DNA from: Comamonas serinivorans
GTDB taxonomy: Bacteria; Pseudomonadota; Gammaproteobacteria; Burkholderiales; Burkholderiaceae_C
DNA length: 64,000 nt
NCBI RefSeq assembly: GCF_002158865.1
Contig: NZ_CP021455.1
Location: 558,001-622,000 of the forward strand
Reading direction: 5' to 3'
Shown here: positions 25,499 to 34,369 of the stretch, piece by piece
Layout of the letters: every line of letters begins with the position of its first letter
Position numbering within the stretch: the stretch's first letter is position 1
Position numbers and translations under genes: made by a program
Notes under the pieces: generated by a model
Seen by the model: only the letters and a program-made list of their open reading frames with translations
What the model was told of the DNA's origin: nothing
Database searches by the model: none

Positions 25499-26398
25499 TC
25501 AGGCTGGCCGCAGGCTTTCGGGCCACACCAGGGACCGATGCACCTGGGCGCCCGCCATGGCCCCGTGGCCCACGGCCAGCGACACCGAATGCGGGGCGCG
25601 TGCCACGTCCCCGCAGGCAAACACGCCGGGGACCGATGTTTTGTGCTCGGCATCGATCCGCACCTGCACGCCCATCGGCGAGTCCTCCAACGCGCAGCCC
25701 AGGGTGGCGGCAACCGGGCTGGCCGGCGAGGTGCGTGTTGCCGTGAACAGGCCGGCAAAGTACAGCCGGCGTCCATCGACCAGAACCACATCGGCGTGGC
25801 CATCGAGTTGCGCGATGAGGGTTTCTTCGAGCGTGACCCCACGCTGGGTCAGGTCGGCGCGCACGTCGGGCGTCAGCTCGCAGGCGCCGTTGGTGAACAG
25901 CGTCACCTCGCCCCAGTCGGTGAGGAGCGCCGCCTGATGGAGGGACAGCGGGCCGCTGCCGATGATGCCGATGCGGCCCTGGTTCAACTCGTAGCCATGG
26001 CAGTACGGGCAATGGAACACGGATGTGCCCCAGCGCTGGGCCAGGCCGGGGACGTCCGGCAGCTGATCGGTCACCCCCGTGGCGAGCAGGATGCGGCGCC
26101 CCTGTCGAGCGCCGCTGTCCGTGGTCACGCAGAACGCGTCCACCTCGCCGGTGATGGCCGTGGCCTGACCCTCCAGCCAGGTCAGCGTGGGGTAGGCCTC
26201 GAGCTGGCGACGCGCCAACTGCGCAATCTCGCCGGGCGGCACGCCATCCTGGCTCAGGAAGCCGTGTGCGTGGGCGGCGAAGCGATTGCGCCGCTCGCCG
26301 GCGTCGATCACCAGCACCGATCGGCGGGCTCGCACCAGTTGCAAGGTGGCGGCCATGCCGGCATAGCTGCCGCCCATGACGATGACGTCGTAGATCAT
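25499..26398 (-). CDS. Thioredoxin-reductase-like FAD/NAD(P)-dependent oxidoreductase
   Basis: A 299-aa flavoprotein. The FAD-binding GxGxxG-type segment is DVIVMGGSYAGMAATLQL. The redox-active pair CPYC lies in FHCPYCHGYELNQGRIGIIGSGPLSLH, with the NAD(P)-binding Rossmann motif GIIGSGPLSLHQA immediately after. The second FAD motif is TSVPGVFACGDVARAPHSVSLAVGHGAMAG. Length and layout fit the short thioredoxin-reductase-like family. It is translationally coupled (ATGA overlap) to the upstream Rrf2 regulator, which suggests redox- or stress-controlled expression. The reductase partner is unknown. Confidence 0.85.
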   Translation of the reverse strand: MIYDVIVMGGSYAGMAATLQLVRARRSVLVIDAGERRNRFAAHAHGFLSQDGVPPGEIAQLARRQLEAYPTLTWLEGQATAITGEVDAFCVTTDSGARQGRRILLATGVTDQLPDVPGLAQRWGTSVFHCPYCHGYELNQGRIGIIGSGPLSLHQAALLTDWGEVTLFTNGACELTPDVRADLTQRGVTLEETLIAQLDGHADVVLVDGRRLYFAGLFTATRTSPASPVAATLGCALEDSPMGVQVRIDAEHKTSVPGVFACGDVARAPHSVSLAVGHGAMAGAQVHRSLVWPESLRPA

Positions 26399-26844
26399 GT
26401 TCGTGTCCGGGGGGGTTGGGCCGCCGCATGCCGGCGCGCAAAGTCAGCGGCCAGGTCGGCCAGGGTGATGGCTGAAAACCGCTGGATCAGCAAGGCCTCA
26501 GCCTCGGCCAAGGTGCCTGCCAACGCGGCGTTCACCGACTGCTCCACGAGGCAATCGGGTGATTCGTGGTGGTTGCCGATGGCGAACAGGGCGGGCTCGC
26601 CGAGGGCCTCGTGCAGTTGGCGCAGGGACACCATCGCCAGATCGGCACGGATGCGCCAACCCCCGGCATGCCCCCGATCCGAGGTGACGATGCCGGCGTT
26701 GCGCAGGTAGCCCATGGTGCGCCGAACGACGACCGGGTTGGTGCCCAGGCAGTGAGCCAAGGCTTCGGAGGTGATCGAGCCCTCGCGCTCGGCCATGTGC
26801 AGCAGCGCATGCAGGGCGGACGACAAACGGCTGTCTCTTTTCAT
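26395..26844 (-). CDS. Rrf2 family transcriptional regulator (YwnA-like)
   Basis: A 149-aa winged-helix regulator from ATG 26844. The N-terminal helix-turn-helix runs RLSSALHALLHMAEREGSITSEALAHCLGTNPVVVRRTMGYLRNAGIV, the wing is DRGHAGGWRI, and a short C-terminal helix follows. The three clustered cysteines of IscR-type [Fe-S] members are not present (only Cys in AHCLG and PDCLV), so it resembles the redox-type YwnA group. The start codon lies within a perfect 17-bp inverted repeat, a likely self-operator. Its gene leads the operon with the CPYC flavoprotein. Confidence 0.88.
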   Translation of the reverse strand: MKRDSRLSSALHALLHMAEREGSITSEALAHCLGTNPVVVRRTMGYLRNAGIVTSDRGHAGGWRIRADLAMVSLRQLHEALGEPALFAIGNHHESPDCLVEQSVNAALAGTLAEAEALLIQRFSAITLADLAADFARRHAAAQPPRTRT

Positions 26845-26873
26845 GCAACTTATGTTGTTGCATGAAAAGAGAC
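26833..26873 (-). promoter_or_regulatory. Perfect 17-bp inverted repeat at the rrf2 start, probable autoregulatory operator
   Basis: The left arm GTCTCTTTTCATGCAAC (26833-26849) and right arm GTTGCATGAAAAGAGAC (26857-26873) are perfect complements around 7 bases. The left arm contains the rrf2 start codon and the next three codons, so a bound repressor would cover the ribosome binding site and start region. The operator function is inferred. Confidence 0.6.
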
Positions 26874-26876
26874 TTG

Positions 26877-27080
26877 TCAAGCGGCAGGATTAAGATTCGC
26901 CCGCCGGGTCAGCCCGGTGCCGGCAAGGCGTCTCGCCCGTTCAGCCCTGTTTGGCCGCGGAGTGGCCATGCAGGCGCCCTGCCAGAAAGCCAGCGGCGCC
27001 TGCAACACCATCACGTTGCCCTGCAGGATGCCCACGTTCCAGGCCGCGTGGCCGAAGCCCATGGCGCACCCAATCTGCAA
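26877..27080 (-). pseudogene. Remnant of a YddG-like EamA/DMT transporter
   Basis: A short reverse-strand frame reads MGFGHAAWNVGILQGNVMVL and then QAPLAFWQGACMA. Both pieces closely resemble the last helices of YddG-type aromatic amino acid exporters (AAWNVGILHGNVT... and APL..FWQGA.MV). The roughly 20-residue segment that should separate them is missing, and the tail after the second piece is unrelated. I read this as a deleted 3' relic beside the tRNA-Arg gene, not a functional small protein. This accounts for the gap between the Rrf2 gene and the tRNA. Confidence 0.55.
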
Positions 27081-27128
27081 AAAACGCCCCCTTGACCGAT
27101 CACTGTCAAGTGGGCTGGGCGGTGGGGC

Positions 27129-27163
27129 AAAAAAAGAGCAGCCACCTTTCGGTCAGCTGCTCT
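27129..27163 (-). terminator. Rho-independent terminator of tRNA-Arg
   Basis: Read on the - strand, AGAGCAGC pairs with GCTGCTCT across a 13-base loop and is followed by seven T. It lies 24 bp beyond the tRNA 3' end. Confidence 0.85.
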
Positions 27164-27186
27164 GATGTGCAAGTTGCGGAATTGGT

Positions 27187-27262
27187 TGGCGCGGCTGGCG
27201 GGGATCGAACCCACGACCCTTGGCTTCGGAGGCCAATACTCTATCCACTGAGCTACAGCCGC
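27187..27262 (-). tRNA. tRNA-Arg (anticodon CCG)
   Basis: A complete cloverleaf on the - strand. The acceptor stem is GCGGCTG/CAGCCGC, the D-arm contains AGCTCAGTGGATAGAGT, the anticodon stem-loop is TTGGC-CTCCGAA-GCCAA with anticodon CCG, and the T-loop is GGTTCGATCC. Discriminator G and encoded CCA are present. It reads CGG codons, which are common in GC-rich genomes. Confidence 0.97.
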
Positions 27263-27276
27263 ATGTCAAGCGCGCA

Positions 27277-27903
27277 TTATCGCTGATTCAGAACTGCCCC
27301 CAGGCCAGCGCCGCGCAGGAAGGCGTCCAGGCAGCAGCGGCTGGTTTCCTGCAGGTCAAACGTGGGGGTCAGCAGCCACTGGTACATCAGGCCAAACACC
27401 AGGCTGTGAAAGCCGTTGGCGATCTGCTCGGGCGTGGCATTCAGCGGATGAGCGCCGCACTGCGCCCACTCTCGCACGGCGTGCGCGATGCGCTGGATGT
27501 GGCGCTGGGAAGCCCACTCATGCCGTTCGCGAATCTGCAGGTGTTCAGGCACCAGTTCCACCATCATCATGGCCACGGTCAACACGCGCTGAAGCTGGGG
27601 GTCGTGGCTGAGTTGGTCCATGGTGAGCAGGGCATGATCGCGCATGGCCTGGATGGCGTCGGGTGAGCACATCATGGATTCGACCGCGGCCTCGAAGGGC
27701 AGGGTGATGCGATCCATCATGGCGTTGAAGAGATCGCCCTTGTCCTTGAAATGCCAATAGATGGCGCCGCGCGTGGTGCCGGCTGCTTGGGCGATTTGAG
27801 CCAGCGAAGTGCCGGAGACCCCTTGCTTCAGGAACAGGTGTTCCGCTGCATCGAGCAGCTTTGTCCGGGTCTCCTGTGCTTCTTCTTTTGTTCGCCGAGC
27901 CAT
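27277..27903 (-). CDS. acrR: TetR-family repressor of the RND efflux operon (AcrR/TtgR type)
   Basis: A 208-aa regulator. The N-terminal TetR helix-turn-helix is TRTKLLDAAEHLFLKQGVSGTSLAQIAQAAGTTRGAIYWHFKDKGDLFNAMMD. The rest is the AcrR-type ligand domain (MMVELVPEHLQIRERHEWASQRHIQRI, FGLMYQWLL). I use ATG 27903; a GTG directly before it is possible. It is divergent from the efflux operon, with an AcrR-like operator in the shared gap. This strongly implies repression of the pump, relieved by drug binding. Confidence 0.9.
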   Translation of the reverse strand: MARRTKEEAQETRTKLLDAAEHLFLKQGVSGTSLAQIAQAAGTTRGAIYWHFKDKGDLFNAMMDRITLPFEAAVESMMCSPDAIQAMRDHALLTMDQLSHDPQLQRVLTVAMMMVELVPEHLQIRERHEWASQRHIQRIAHAVREWAQCGAHPLNATPEQIANGFHSLVFGLMYQWLLTPTFDLQETSRCCLDAFLRGAGLGAVLNQR

Positions 27904-28017
27904 CACCTAGCCTTTTGTCAGTCCGTAGCGCGTGAGCTCATACCAAGGCCTCGCTTCGCACGTATATTGATCGATTCATCGTGTCGGCAAACCCGCACGT
28001 TCGCGTAGGGATTTTAA

Positions 28018-28041
28018 TACATACATTCTAGGATGTATGTA
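28018..28041. promoter_or_regulatory. AcrR/TtgR-type operator in the acrR-acrA intergenic region
   Basis: TACATACAT and ATGTATGTA form a perfect 9-bp inverted repeat with a 6-bp spacer. The E. coli AcrR operator has the same arms, so I infer binding by the adjacent TetR-family protein. A -10-like TAGAAT at 28040 overlaps the right arm, consistent with repression by occlusion of the pump promoter. Confidence 0.8.
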
Positions 28042-28177
28042 GAATGCCCGCTTCACTCGATTGACGTTGTTCCTCGACGCTGCAACTTCTCGGAAGAAGT
28101 GCGGCGTGTCTGTCGTTCCCCTTCAGGATGGGGCGACAGGTTGGGATTCACCTCTTCATTTGTGTCAGAGGAAACAC

Positions 28178-29410
28178 ATGACAAGACCAGATGCCTCGAA
28201 TGTGCCTGTGGGCAAGCGTTCGCTTCAGTTGGCAATCCTGCCGTTGGCGCTTGCCATCGCCATGGGCCTGGCAGCTTGCGGACAAAAAGACGAAAAGCCA
28301 CAAGGTCCGCCGCCGCCGCCCGAGGTGGGTGTGGTCACGGCCGAACCCACCACGGTGGGTTTGGTCAGCGACTTGCCCGGCCGCCTCGAATCTTCGCGCG
28401 TGGCGGAAGTCCGTGCGCGCGCCAGCGGCATCGTGCTCAAACGGGTGTTCCGTGAAGGCAGCGATGTGAAGGCTGGCCAGGTGCTGTACGAAATCGATCC
28501 CGCGCCCTACAAGGCTGCTCTGCAGAACGCCGAAGCCTCGCTGGCGCAGGCGCAGGCCACCTTGGCGCAGGCATCGTCGACTGCGGCGCGTTATCGCCCC
28601 TTGGTGCAGGCCAATGCCGTCAGCAAGCAGGAATACGACGTCGCCGTGGCCAACGAGAAGCAGGCGCGTGCGCAGGTGTCGGCAGGCAAGGCCGCCGTAG
28701 ACACGGCCCGCATCAACCTGGGGTATGCCACGGTGACGGCGCCCATCTCGGGCCGCATTGGGCGCTCCCAGGTGACGGAAGGGGCGTTGGTGGGGCAGAC
28801 CGATCAGACCCCGCTGGCAACCATCCAACAGGTCAACCCGCTGTACGTGAACCTCACGCAATCGGCCAGCGAGGTCTTGGCCTTGCGCAGCCAGTTGGCC
28901 GATGGGAAGCTGGCCAGCGCAGGGGCGGATGCGGCCAAGGTCAAGATCTTGGCCGAAGACGGCAAGCCTTACCCCCATGAAGGCAAGCTGCTGTTCTCCG
29001 ACCTGACGGTGGACCCGGGGACGGGGCAGGTGAGCGTGCGCGCCGAGGTGGCCAACCCCGATGGCATGCTGTTGCCGGGCATGTATGTGCGGGTCCGCAT
29101 CGAACAGGCCCAGATCGAGAACGCCATCCTGCTGCCGCAGCAGGCTGTCACGCGGGGTGCTCAGGACACCGTGATGATCATTGGCGACGACGGGTCGGTG
29201 ACGCCTCGCACGGTCACCGTCAGTGGTCAAAAAGACGGGCAATGGATCGTGGTCGATGGCCTCAAGACCGGTGAAAAAGTCATGGTCGATGGCTTCATGA
29301 AGCTGCAAATGGGCACGAAGACGGTCAAGCCGGTGCCTTGGGCCAAGGGCGGTGGGGCGAATCCGGCGGCGTCGGGTGCCTCGGCCCCGGCCTCGGCGGC
29401 CAGCAAATAA
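28178..29410 (+). CDS. acrA: RND efflux periplasmic adaptor (membrane fusion) lipoprotein
   Basis: A 410-aa protein from ATG 28178 after GAGGAAACAC. The lipobox LGLAAC-like sequence (GLAACGQKD) is near residue 35. The adaptor domains follow in order: beta-barrel/lipoyl start VGVVTAEPTTVGLVSDLPGRLES, RARASGIVLKRVFREGSDVKAGQVLYEIDP, alpha-helical hairpin ASLAQAQATLAQASSTAARYRPLVQANAVSKQEYD, then YATVTAPISGRIGRSQVTEGALV. The C-terminal tail is Ala/Ser-rich. First gene of the tripartite pump operon. Confidence 0.95.
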   Translation: MTRPDASNVPVGKRSLQLAILPLALAIAMGLAACGQKDEKPQGPPPPPEVGVVTAEPTTVGLVSDLPGRLESSRVAEVRARASGIVLKRVFREGSDVKAGQVLYEIDPAPYKAALQNAEASLAQAQATLAQASSTAARYRPLVQANAVSKQEYDVAVANEKQARAQVSAGKAAVDTARINLGYATVTAPISGRIGRSQVTEGALVGQTDQTPLATIQQVNPLYVNLTQSASEVLALRSQLADGKLASAGADAAKVKILAEDGKPYPHEGKLLFSDLTVDPGTGQVSVRAEVANPDGMLLPGMYVRVRIEQAQIENAILLPQQAVTRGAQDTVMIIGDDGSVTPRTVTVSGQKDGQWIVVDGLKTGEKVMVDGFMKLQMGTKTVKPVPWAKGGGANPAASGASAPASAASK

Positions 29411-29419
29411 AGGGCTCTC

Positions 29420-32400
29420 ATGTCGAAGTTTTTCATCCACCGACCCATTTTTGCCTGGGTGATCGCGATCTTCGTGATCATCGCGGGCATCGTGTCGATC
29501 ACGCAGCTACCGGTGGCGCAGTTCCCTTCGGTGGCGCCACCCACCATCAACGTGACGGCGACATACCCTGGCGCGACCTCGCAGGCCATGGATGAAACCG
29601 TCATCTCGCTCATCGAGCGGGAGATGAACGGTGCAGCCGGGTTGATGTACATGGAGTCCAAGTCGCCCGCAGGCGGCCAGGGCGAACTCACCATCACCTT
29701 CGAGCCCGGCACCAACCCGGACCTGGCTCAGGTGGACGTGCAAAACCGCCTCGCGCGCGTGTTGCCGCGGTTGCCCACGGTGGTGCAGGAGTTGGGCGTG
29801 CAAGTGGACAAGTCCATGAGCAACTTCCTGATGATCCTCACCTTCGAGACGCAATCGGAGCGGGTGACGCGCGATGACGTGGCGGACTACGTCAACCGCA
29901 ACATCCTCCCCGAAGTCCAGCGCCTGGACGGTGTGGGCAAGGCCCAGCTGTTCGCCGCTGGGCGCGCGATGCGGGTCTGGGTCGACCCGGCCAAGCTGCA
30001 GGGCTATGGCATGTCGATCGCTTCGGTCAACGCTGCCATCCGTGCGCAGAACCAGCAAATTTCCGGGGGCGCCCTGGGCGATGTGCCCAGCATCCCGGGC
30101 ACCGGGGTGACGGCCACCATCGTGGTGCCTGGCCAGCTCAGCACGCCCGAAGCGTTTGGCCAAGTGGTGCTGCGTGCGAATGCCGATGGTTCCACCGTGC
30201 GTCTCAAGGACGTTGCGCGCGTGGAACTGGGGACCGAAACCTACGCATTCAACTCGCGCTTGAATGGCAAGCCGGCGGTGGCGCTGGCGGTGATGCTGAC
30301 CTCGACCGCCAATGCCATGGCAACGGCTGAACTCGTGCGCGATCGCATGGCCGAGCTGGAGCCGTTCCTGCCCGAGGGCGTGAAATGGGATGCCCCGTAC
30401 GACACCTCCAAGTTCGTCAAGATCTCGATCGAGAAGGTGGTGCACACCCTGTTGGAAGCCATCGTGCTGGTGGTGATCGTGATGCTGCTGTTCTTGCAGA
30501 ACCTGCGCTACACGCTGATTCCCACGTTGGTGGTGCCCATTGCCCTGCTTGGCACCTTTGCCGTCATGCTGGCGCTGGGCATGTCCATCAACATCCTGGC
30601 GATGTTCGCCATGGTCCTGGTGATCGGCATCGTGGTGGACGATGCCATCGTGGTGGTCGAGAACGTTGAGCGCATCATGGCCGAAGAAGGCCTGCCTCCC
30701 AAAGAGGCCACCATCAAGGCCATGGGCCAGATCTCGGGTGCCGTGGTGGGCATCACCGTGGTGCTGGTGTCGGTGTTCCTGCCGCTGGCCATGTTCTCGG
30801 GCGCAACCGGCAACATCTACCGCCAGTTCTCGTTGGTGATGGCGGTCTCGATCGCGTTCTCGGGCTTCTTCGCCCTGACGCTGACGCCGGCCCTGTGCGC
30901 CACGGTGCTCAAGCCCATTCCCAAGGGCCATGCCCACGACAAGAAGACCGGTCTGCTCGGCCCGTTCTACAACTGGTTCAACCGCAAGTTTGCTGCCGGC
31001 ACCAAACGCTATGAAGGCGTGATGGTCAAGGTGATTCGCCGTTCGTTCCAGACCCTGGTGATTTACGCCTTGGTCATTGCCGGCGTGGTGTTCCTGTTCA
31101 TGCGCATGCCCACGGGCTTCTTGCCCACAGAAGATCAGGGCTACGTCATCTCGCTGGTGCAGCTGCCACCCGGCGCAACCCAGGAGCGCACCAGCAACAC
31201 CATGAAGGAAGTCGAAGACTACATGCTGGCGCAGCCTGAGGTGGCCAACATGGTCAGCATCATGGGCTTCAGCTTTGCGGGCACGGGACAGAACATGGGT
31301 CTGGCCTTCGTGATGTTCAAAGATTGGGCGGAACGGACGGCGCCGGGCTCGGATGCGCAGACGTTCTCGAACAAGGCCATTGGCGCCCTGATGAAGGTGC
31401 GCGACGGCTTCGTCTACACGCTGACGCCGCCGTCCATTCCCGAACTGGGCACCAGCAACGGTTTTTCGTTCCGCTTGCAGGACCGTGCCAGCAAGGGGCA
31501 TGAAGCCCTGCTGGCGGCGCGCAATCAGCTGCTGGGCATGGCCATGCAAAGTCCCGTGCTGACCGACATCCGTCCTGACGGTGTGGAAGATGCGCCGCAA
31601 TGGCAGATCGACATCAACCGTGACGCGGTGTACGCGCAGCAGGTCAACATGGGGGATCTTGCGACCACCCTGGCGACGGCGCTGGGTTCGTCCAATTCGA
31701 GCGATTTCCCCAACGACGGCTACATGCAGCGGGTCACCATCCAGGCCGATGCCAGCCGGCGCATGCAGCCCGAAGATGTGATGCGCCTGACGGTGCCCAA
31801 CGCAAGCGGCCAGTTGGTCGAGCTGTCCACCATGGTCACGGCCAAGTGGATCACGGGGCCGATGCAGTTGACCCGCTACAACGGCTACCCGTCCATGAAC
31901 ATCACGGGCCAGGCCAAACCGGGCTACAGCTCGGGTGAAGCCATGGCCGAGATGGAACAGCTGGCGGCCAAGCTGCCCGAAGGTTTTGCCTTCGAATGGA
32001 CGGGCCAGTCGCTGGATGAAAAGAAGGCGGGCTCCTCGGCCATGATCCTCTACGCCTTCTCGATCCTGGCGGTGTTCCTGTGCCTGGCGGCTTTGTACGA
32101 GAGCTGGAGCATCCCGCTGTCGGTGCTGCTGGTGTTGCCCCTGGGGGTGCTGGGCTCGCTGCTCGGCATGACCCTGCGCGGCATGCCCAACGACATCTAC
32201 TTCCAGGTGGCTTTGATCACGGTGATTGGCTTGTCGGCCAAGAACGCCATCCTGATCGTGGAGTTTGCGAAGGACCTGCAAGCCGAGGGACACAGCATCG
32301 TGAAGTCGGCACTGACCGCCGCGCACCTGCGATTCCGTCCCATCCTCATGACATCCCTGGCCTTCATCCTGGGGGTGGTGCCGCTGTACATCGCGTCGGG

Positions 32401-32611
32401 GGCCAGTGCGGCCAGCCAGCGCGAGATCGGCACCGGGGTGTTCTGGGGCATGTTGATCGGCACCTTCCTCACGGTGTTCATGGTGCCGGTGTTCTTCGTG
32501 GTCGTGCGCAAGCTCTTTGCTGGCAAGTCCAGCACACAGACTGTGGACAACGATGACGACAATCTGGACGACAACCCACACAAAGGACCTTCGGAGGTCG
32601 CGATCCCATGA
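29420..32611 (+). CDS. acrB: RND multidrug efflux transporter, HAE1 family
   Basis: Inner-membrane proton-drug antiporter (1063 aa; typical HAE1 length 1040-1070). It starts MSKFFIHRPIFAWVIAIFVIIAG. The proton-relay Asp pair is in VVDDAIVVVENVERIMAEE, and the relay Lys is in GLSAKNAILIVEFAKDL. Further family blocks are GATGNIYRQFSLVMAVSIAFSGFFALTLTPALCA, LPTEDQGYVISLVQLPPGATQ and FRPILMTSLAFILGVVPL. It starts 9 bp after acrA and overlaps oprM by 4 bp. Substrates cannot be read from sequence. Confidence 0.97.
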   Translation: MSKFFIHRPIFAWVIAIFVIIAGIVSITQLPVAQFPSVAPPTINVTATYPGATSQAMDETVISLIEREMNGAAGLMYMESKSPAGGQGELTITFEPGTNPDLAQVDVQNRLARVLPRLPTVVQELGVQVDKSMSNFLMILTFETQSERVTRDDVADYVNRNILPEVQRLDGVGKAQLFAAGRAMRVWVDPAKLQGYGMSIASVNAAIRAQNQQISGGALGDVPSIPGTGVTATIVVPGQLSTPEAFGQVVLRANADGSTVRLKDVARVELGTETYAFNSRLNGKPAVALAVMLTSTANAMATAELVRDRMAELEPFLPEGVKWDAPYDTSKFVKISIEKVVHTLLEAIVLVVIVMLLFLQNLRYTLIPTLVVPIALLGTFAVMLALGMSINILAMFAMVLVIGIVVDDAIVVVENVERIMAEEGLPPKEATIKAMGQISGAVVGITVVLVSVFLPLAMFSGATGNIYRQFSLVMAVSIAFSGFFALTLTPALCATVLKPIPKGHAHDKKTGLLGPFYNWFNRKFAAGTKRYEGVMVKVIRRSFQTLVIYALVIAGVVFLFMRMPTGFLPTEDQGYVISLVQLPPGATQERTSNTMKEVEDYMLAQPEVANMVSIMGFSFAGTGQNMGLAFVMFKDWAERTAPGSDAQTFSNKAIGALMKVRDGFVYTLTPPSIPELGTSNGFSFRLQDRASKGHEALLAARNQLLGMAMQSPVLTDIRPDGVEDAPQWQIDINRDAVYAQQVNMGDLATTLATALGSSNSSDFPNDGYMQRVTIQADASRRMQPEDVMRLTVPNASGQLVELSTMVTAKWITGPMQLTRYNGYPSMNITGQAKPGYSSGEAMAEMEQLAAKLPEGFAFEWTGQSLDEKKAGSSAMILYAFSILAVFLCLAALYESWSIPLSVLLVLPLGVLGSLLGMTLRGMPNDIYFQVALITVIGLSAKNAILIVEFAKDLQAEGHSIVKSALTAAHLRFRPILMTSLAFILGVVPLYIASGASAASQREIGTGVFWGMLIGTFLTVFMVPVFFVVVRKLFAGKSSTQTVDNDDDNLDDNPHKGPSEVAIP

Positions 32612-34188
32612 ATTCCATGCGCATGAACCGTGAGGGGCTTCAGCCCTGGCGGTTGAAACCCGTGGTGGGCGCTGCGCTGACGGCGCTCGCACTCACCGGG
32701 TGCTCCCTGGCACCCAAGTACGAACGCCCTGCGGCGCCCGTGGCCACCCAGTGGCCCGCTTCGGCGGGCGCGGTGACGGCGTCGCAGGCTGCAGCGGCCG
32801 ATCTGGCCTGGCAGGACTTCGTCACCGACCCGCAATTGCGCGAGTTGATTGGCAAGGCCCTGCACAACAACCGTGACCTGCGCATGGCGATTCAGTCCAT
32901 CGAGCAGGCCCGTGCCCAGTACCAGATCACCCGTGCCAACCAGTTGCCCACCGTGGGTCTGAGCGGCAGCGGGACCCGGCAACGGCCCGGCAGCACGTAC
33001 GCCCTGGGCGGGCCGCTGGTCGCAGACAGCTACTCCCTCGGGGTGGGCATCAGCGATTGGGAGATCGACTTCTTCGGCCGCCTGCAGTCCCTCAAGGATG
33101 CGGCGCTGGCGCAGTACCTGGCCACCGAAGAGGCGCGCAAGGCGGCTCAGATCAGCCTGGTGGCCAACATCGCCAGCACGTGGCTCACGCTCAAGACCGA
33201 CACCGACCTGCTGGTGCTGGCCGAGCGCACCATGCTCACGCGCAAGCAGTCGTTCGACCTGACCAAGCTGCGTTTCGACAACGGCGTGTCGTCGGCCCTG
33301 GACATGCGCCAGGCCGAGTCGCTGCTCAGCACGGCCGAGGCGGCGCGTGCAGCCCAGACCCGGGCGCGCGCGCTGGACATCAACCTGCTGACGCTGTTGG
33401 TGGGGGAGCCCATTCCGGACACGCTGATCCCTGCGGTGCCAACGGTCGAGCCTTTGCCGGCCAGCGGCGACCTGACGCAGGCCAACGCGGCGCCCACGCT
33501 GCCCGACAACCGCGCGCAGTTCCTGCCGATCCCCGAGGGCCTGCCTTCCGATCTGCTGATTCGCCGACCCGACATCCGACAGGCCGAGCAGCAGCTGATC
33601 GCAGCGAACGCCAACATCGGTGCGGCGCGTGCGGCCTTTTTCCCGCGCATTTCGCTGACGGCCAGCCTGGGTCGCATCAGCAGCGATTTCGAAGGGCTGT
33701 TCGGCGGCGGCAGTTCGGGGCTGAAGTCCTGGAGTTTCGGGCCCACGATCAGCCTTCCGATCTTCGATGGGGGGCGCAACCGCGCCAACCTGGAGGTCAG
33801 CCAGGCCACGCGTGACATCGCCGTGTCCAGCTACGAGAAGGCCATCCAGACCGCCTTCCGCGAAGTGGCCGATGCCCTGGCCAGCCGCAGCGCCCTGGCC
33901 GATCAGGCCGCGGCCCTCCAGCGCCAGGCCGATGCCGAACGCGATCGCTTCCGGCTGGCCGACCTGCGCTACCGCAATGGCGTGGCCAACTACCTGGACA
34001 TGCTCGACGCCCAACGCTCGTTGTTCGCCACCGAGCAGGAACTCGCCCAGGTGCAATTGGCTCGGCAGCAGAACGAGGTGTTGCTGTACAAGGCCCTCGG
34101 GGGCGGCTGGGGTCCGCAGGACGAAGCCGCTGCCCGCGAGGCAGCCGGTCAGCCGGTGTCGCGCGAGGCCACGGCCAACGCCCGCTAA
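32608..34188 (+). CDS. oprM: Outer-membrane efflux channel lipoprotein, OprM/NodT family
   Basis: TolC-like outer-membrane factor (526 aa). The lipobox is LALTGCSLAP (Cys at about residue 32). Two repeated OEP domains are visible, with LAWQDFVTDPQLRELIGKALHNNRDLRMA, DLLIRRPDIRQAEQQLIAANANIGAARAAFFPRISLTASLG, FGPTISLPIFDGGRNRANLE and LADLRYRNGVANYLDMLDAQRSLFATEQELAQ. The start overlaps the acrB stop (ATGA). Third gene of the pump operon, closed by a terminator. Confidence 0.95.
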   Translation: MNSMRMNREGLQPWRLKPVVGAALTALALTGCSLAPKYERPAAPVATQWPASAGAVTASQAAAADLAWQDFVTDPQLRELIGKALHNNRDLRMAIQSIEQARAQYQITRANQLPTVGLSGSGTRQRPGSTYALGGPLVADSYSLGVGISDWEIDFFGRLQSLKDAALAQYLATEEARKAAQISLVANIASTWLTLKTDTDLLVLAERTMLTRKQSFDLTKLRFDNGVSSALDMRQAESLLSTAEAARAAQTRARALDINLLTLLVGEPIPDTLIPAVPTVEPLPASGDLTQANAAPTLPDNRAQFLPIPEGLPSDLLIRRPDIRQAEQQLIAANANIGAARAAFFPRISLTASLGRISSDFEGLFGGGSSGLKSWSFGPTISLPIFDGGRNRANLEVSQATRDIAVSSYEKAIQTAFREVADALASRSALADQAAALQRQADAERDRFRLADLRYRNGVANYLDMLDAQRSLFATEQELAQVQLARQQNEVLLYKALGGGWGPQDEAAAREAAGQPVSREATANAR

Positions 34189-34206
34189 CCGCTTGTTTCC
34201 AGGCAC

Positions 34207-34234
34207 AAAAAAGCGACTCCATGAGTCGCTTTTT
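34207..34234. terminator. Terminator after the efflux operon
   Basis: GCGACTC and GAGTCGC arms with a 3-base loop, preceded by six A and followed by five T. It can work in both directions. Confidence 0.9.
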
Positions 34235-34285
34235 CATTGGTGCGGAACAAGTCGCGCGCGTGCAAGCGTCCCCTTGGACGCTCCC

Positions 34286-34291
34286 TATAAT
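34286..34291 (+). promoter_or_regulatory. Candidate -10 box for the cytochrome c gene
   Basis: TATAAT lies 79 bp upstream of the cytochrome start, just after the efflux operon terminator. No good -35 is visible at 16-18 bp. Confidence 0.45.
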
Positions 34292-34369
34292 CTCCCAATC
34301 TCCCCATAGCCATTGGGCCTTTTTGGTGGCGGGAGTCCACGATTGCAGTGATCTGACCCAGAGGATGAC

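Noticed and set aside
29507..32692. Open frame of 1061 codons on the - strand opposite acrB
   Set aside because: An antisense shadow of a well-identified gene, with biased composition and no recognisable motif.
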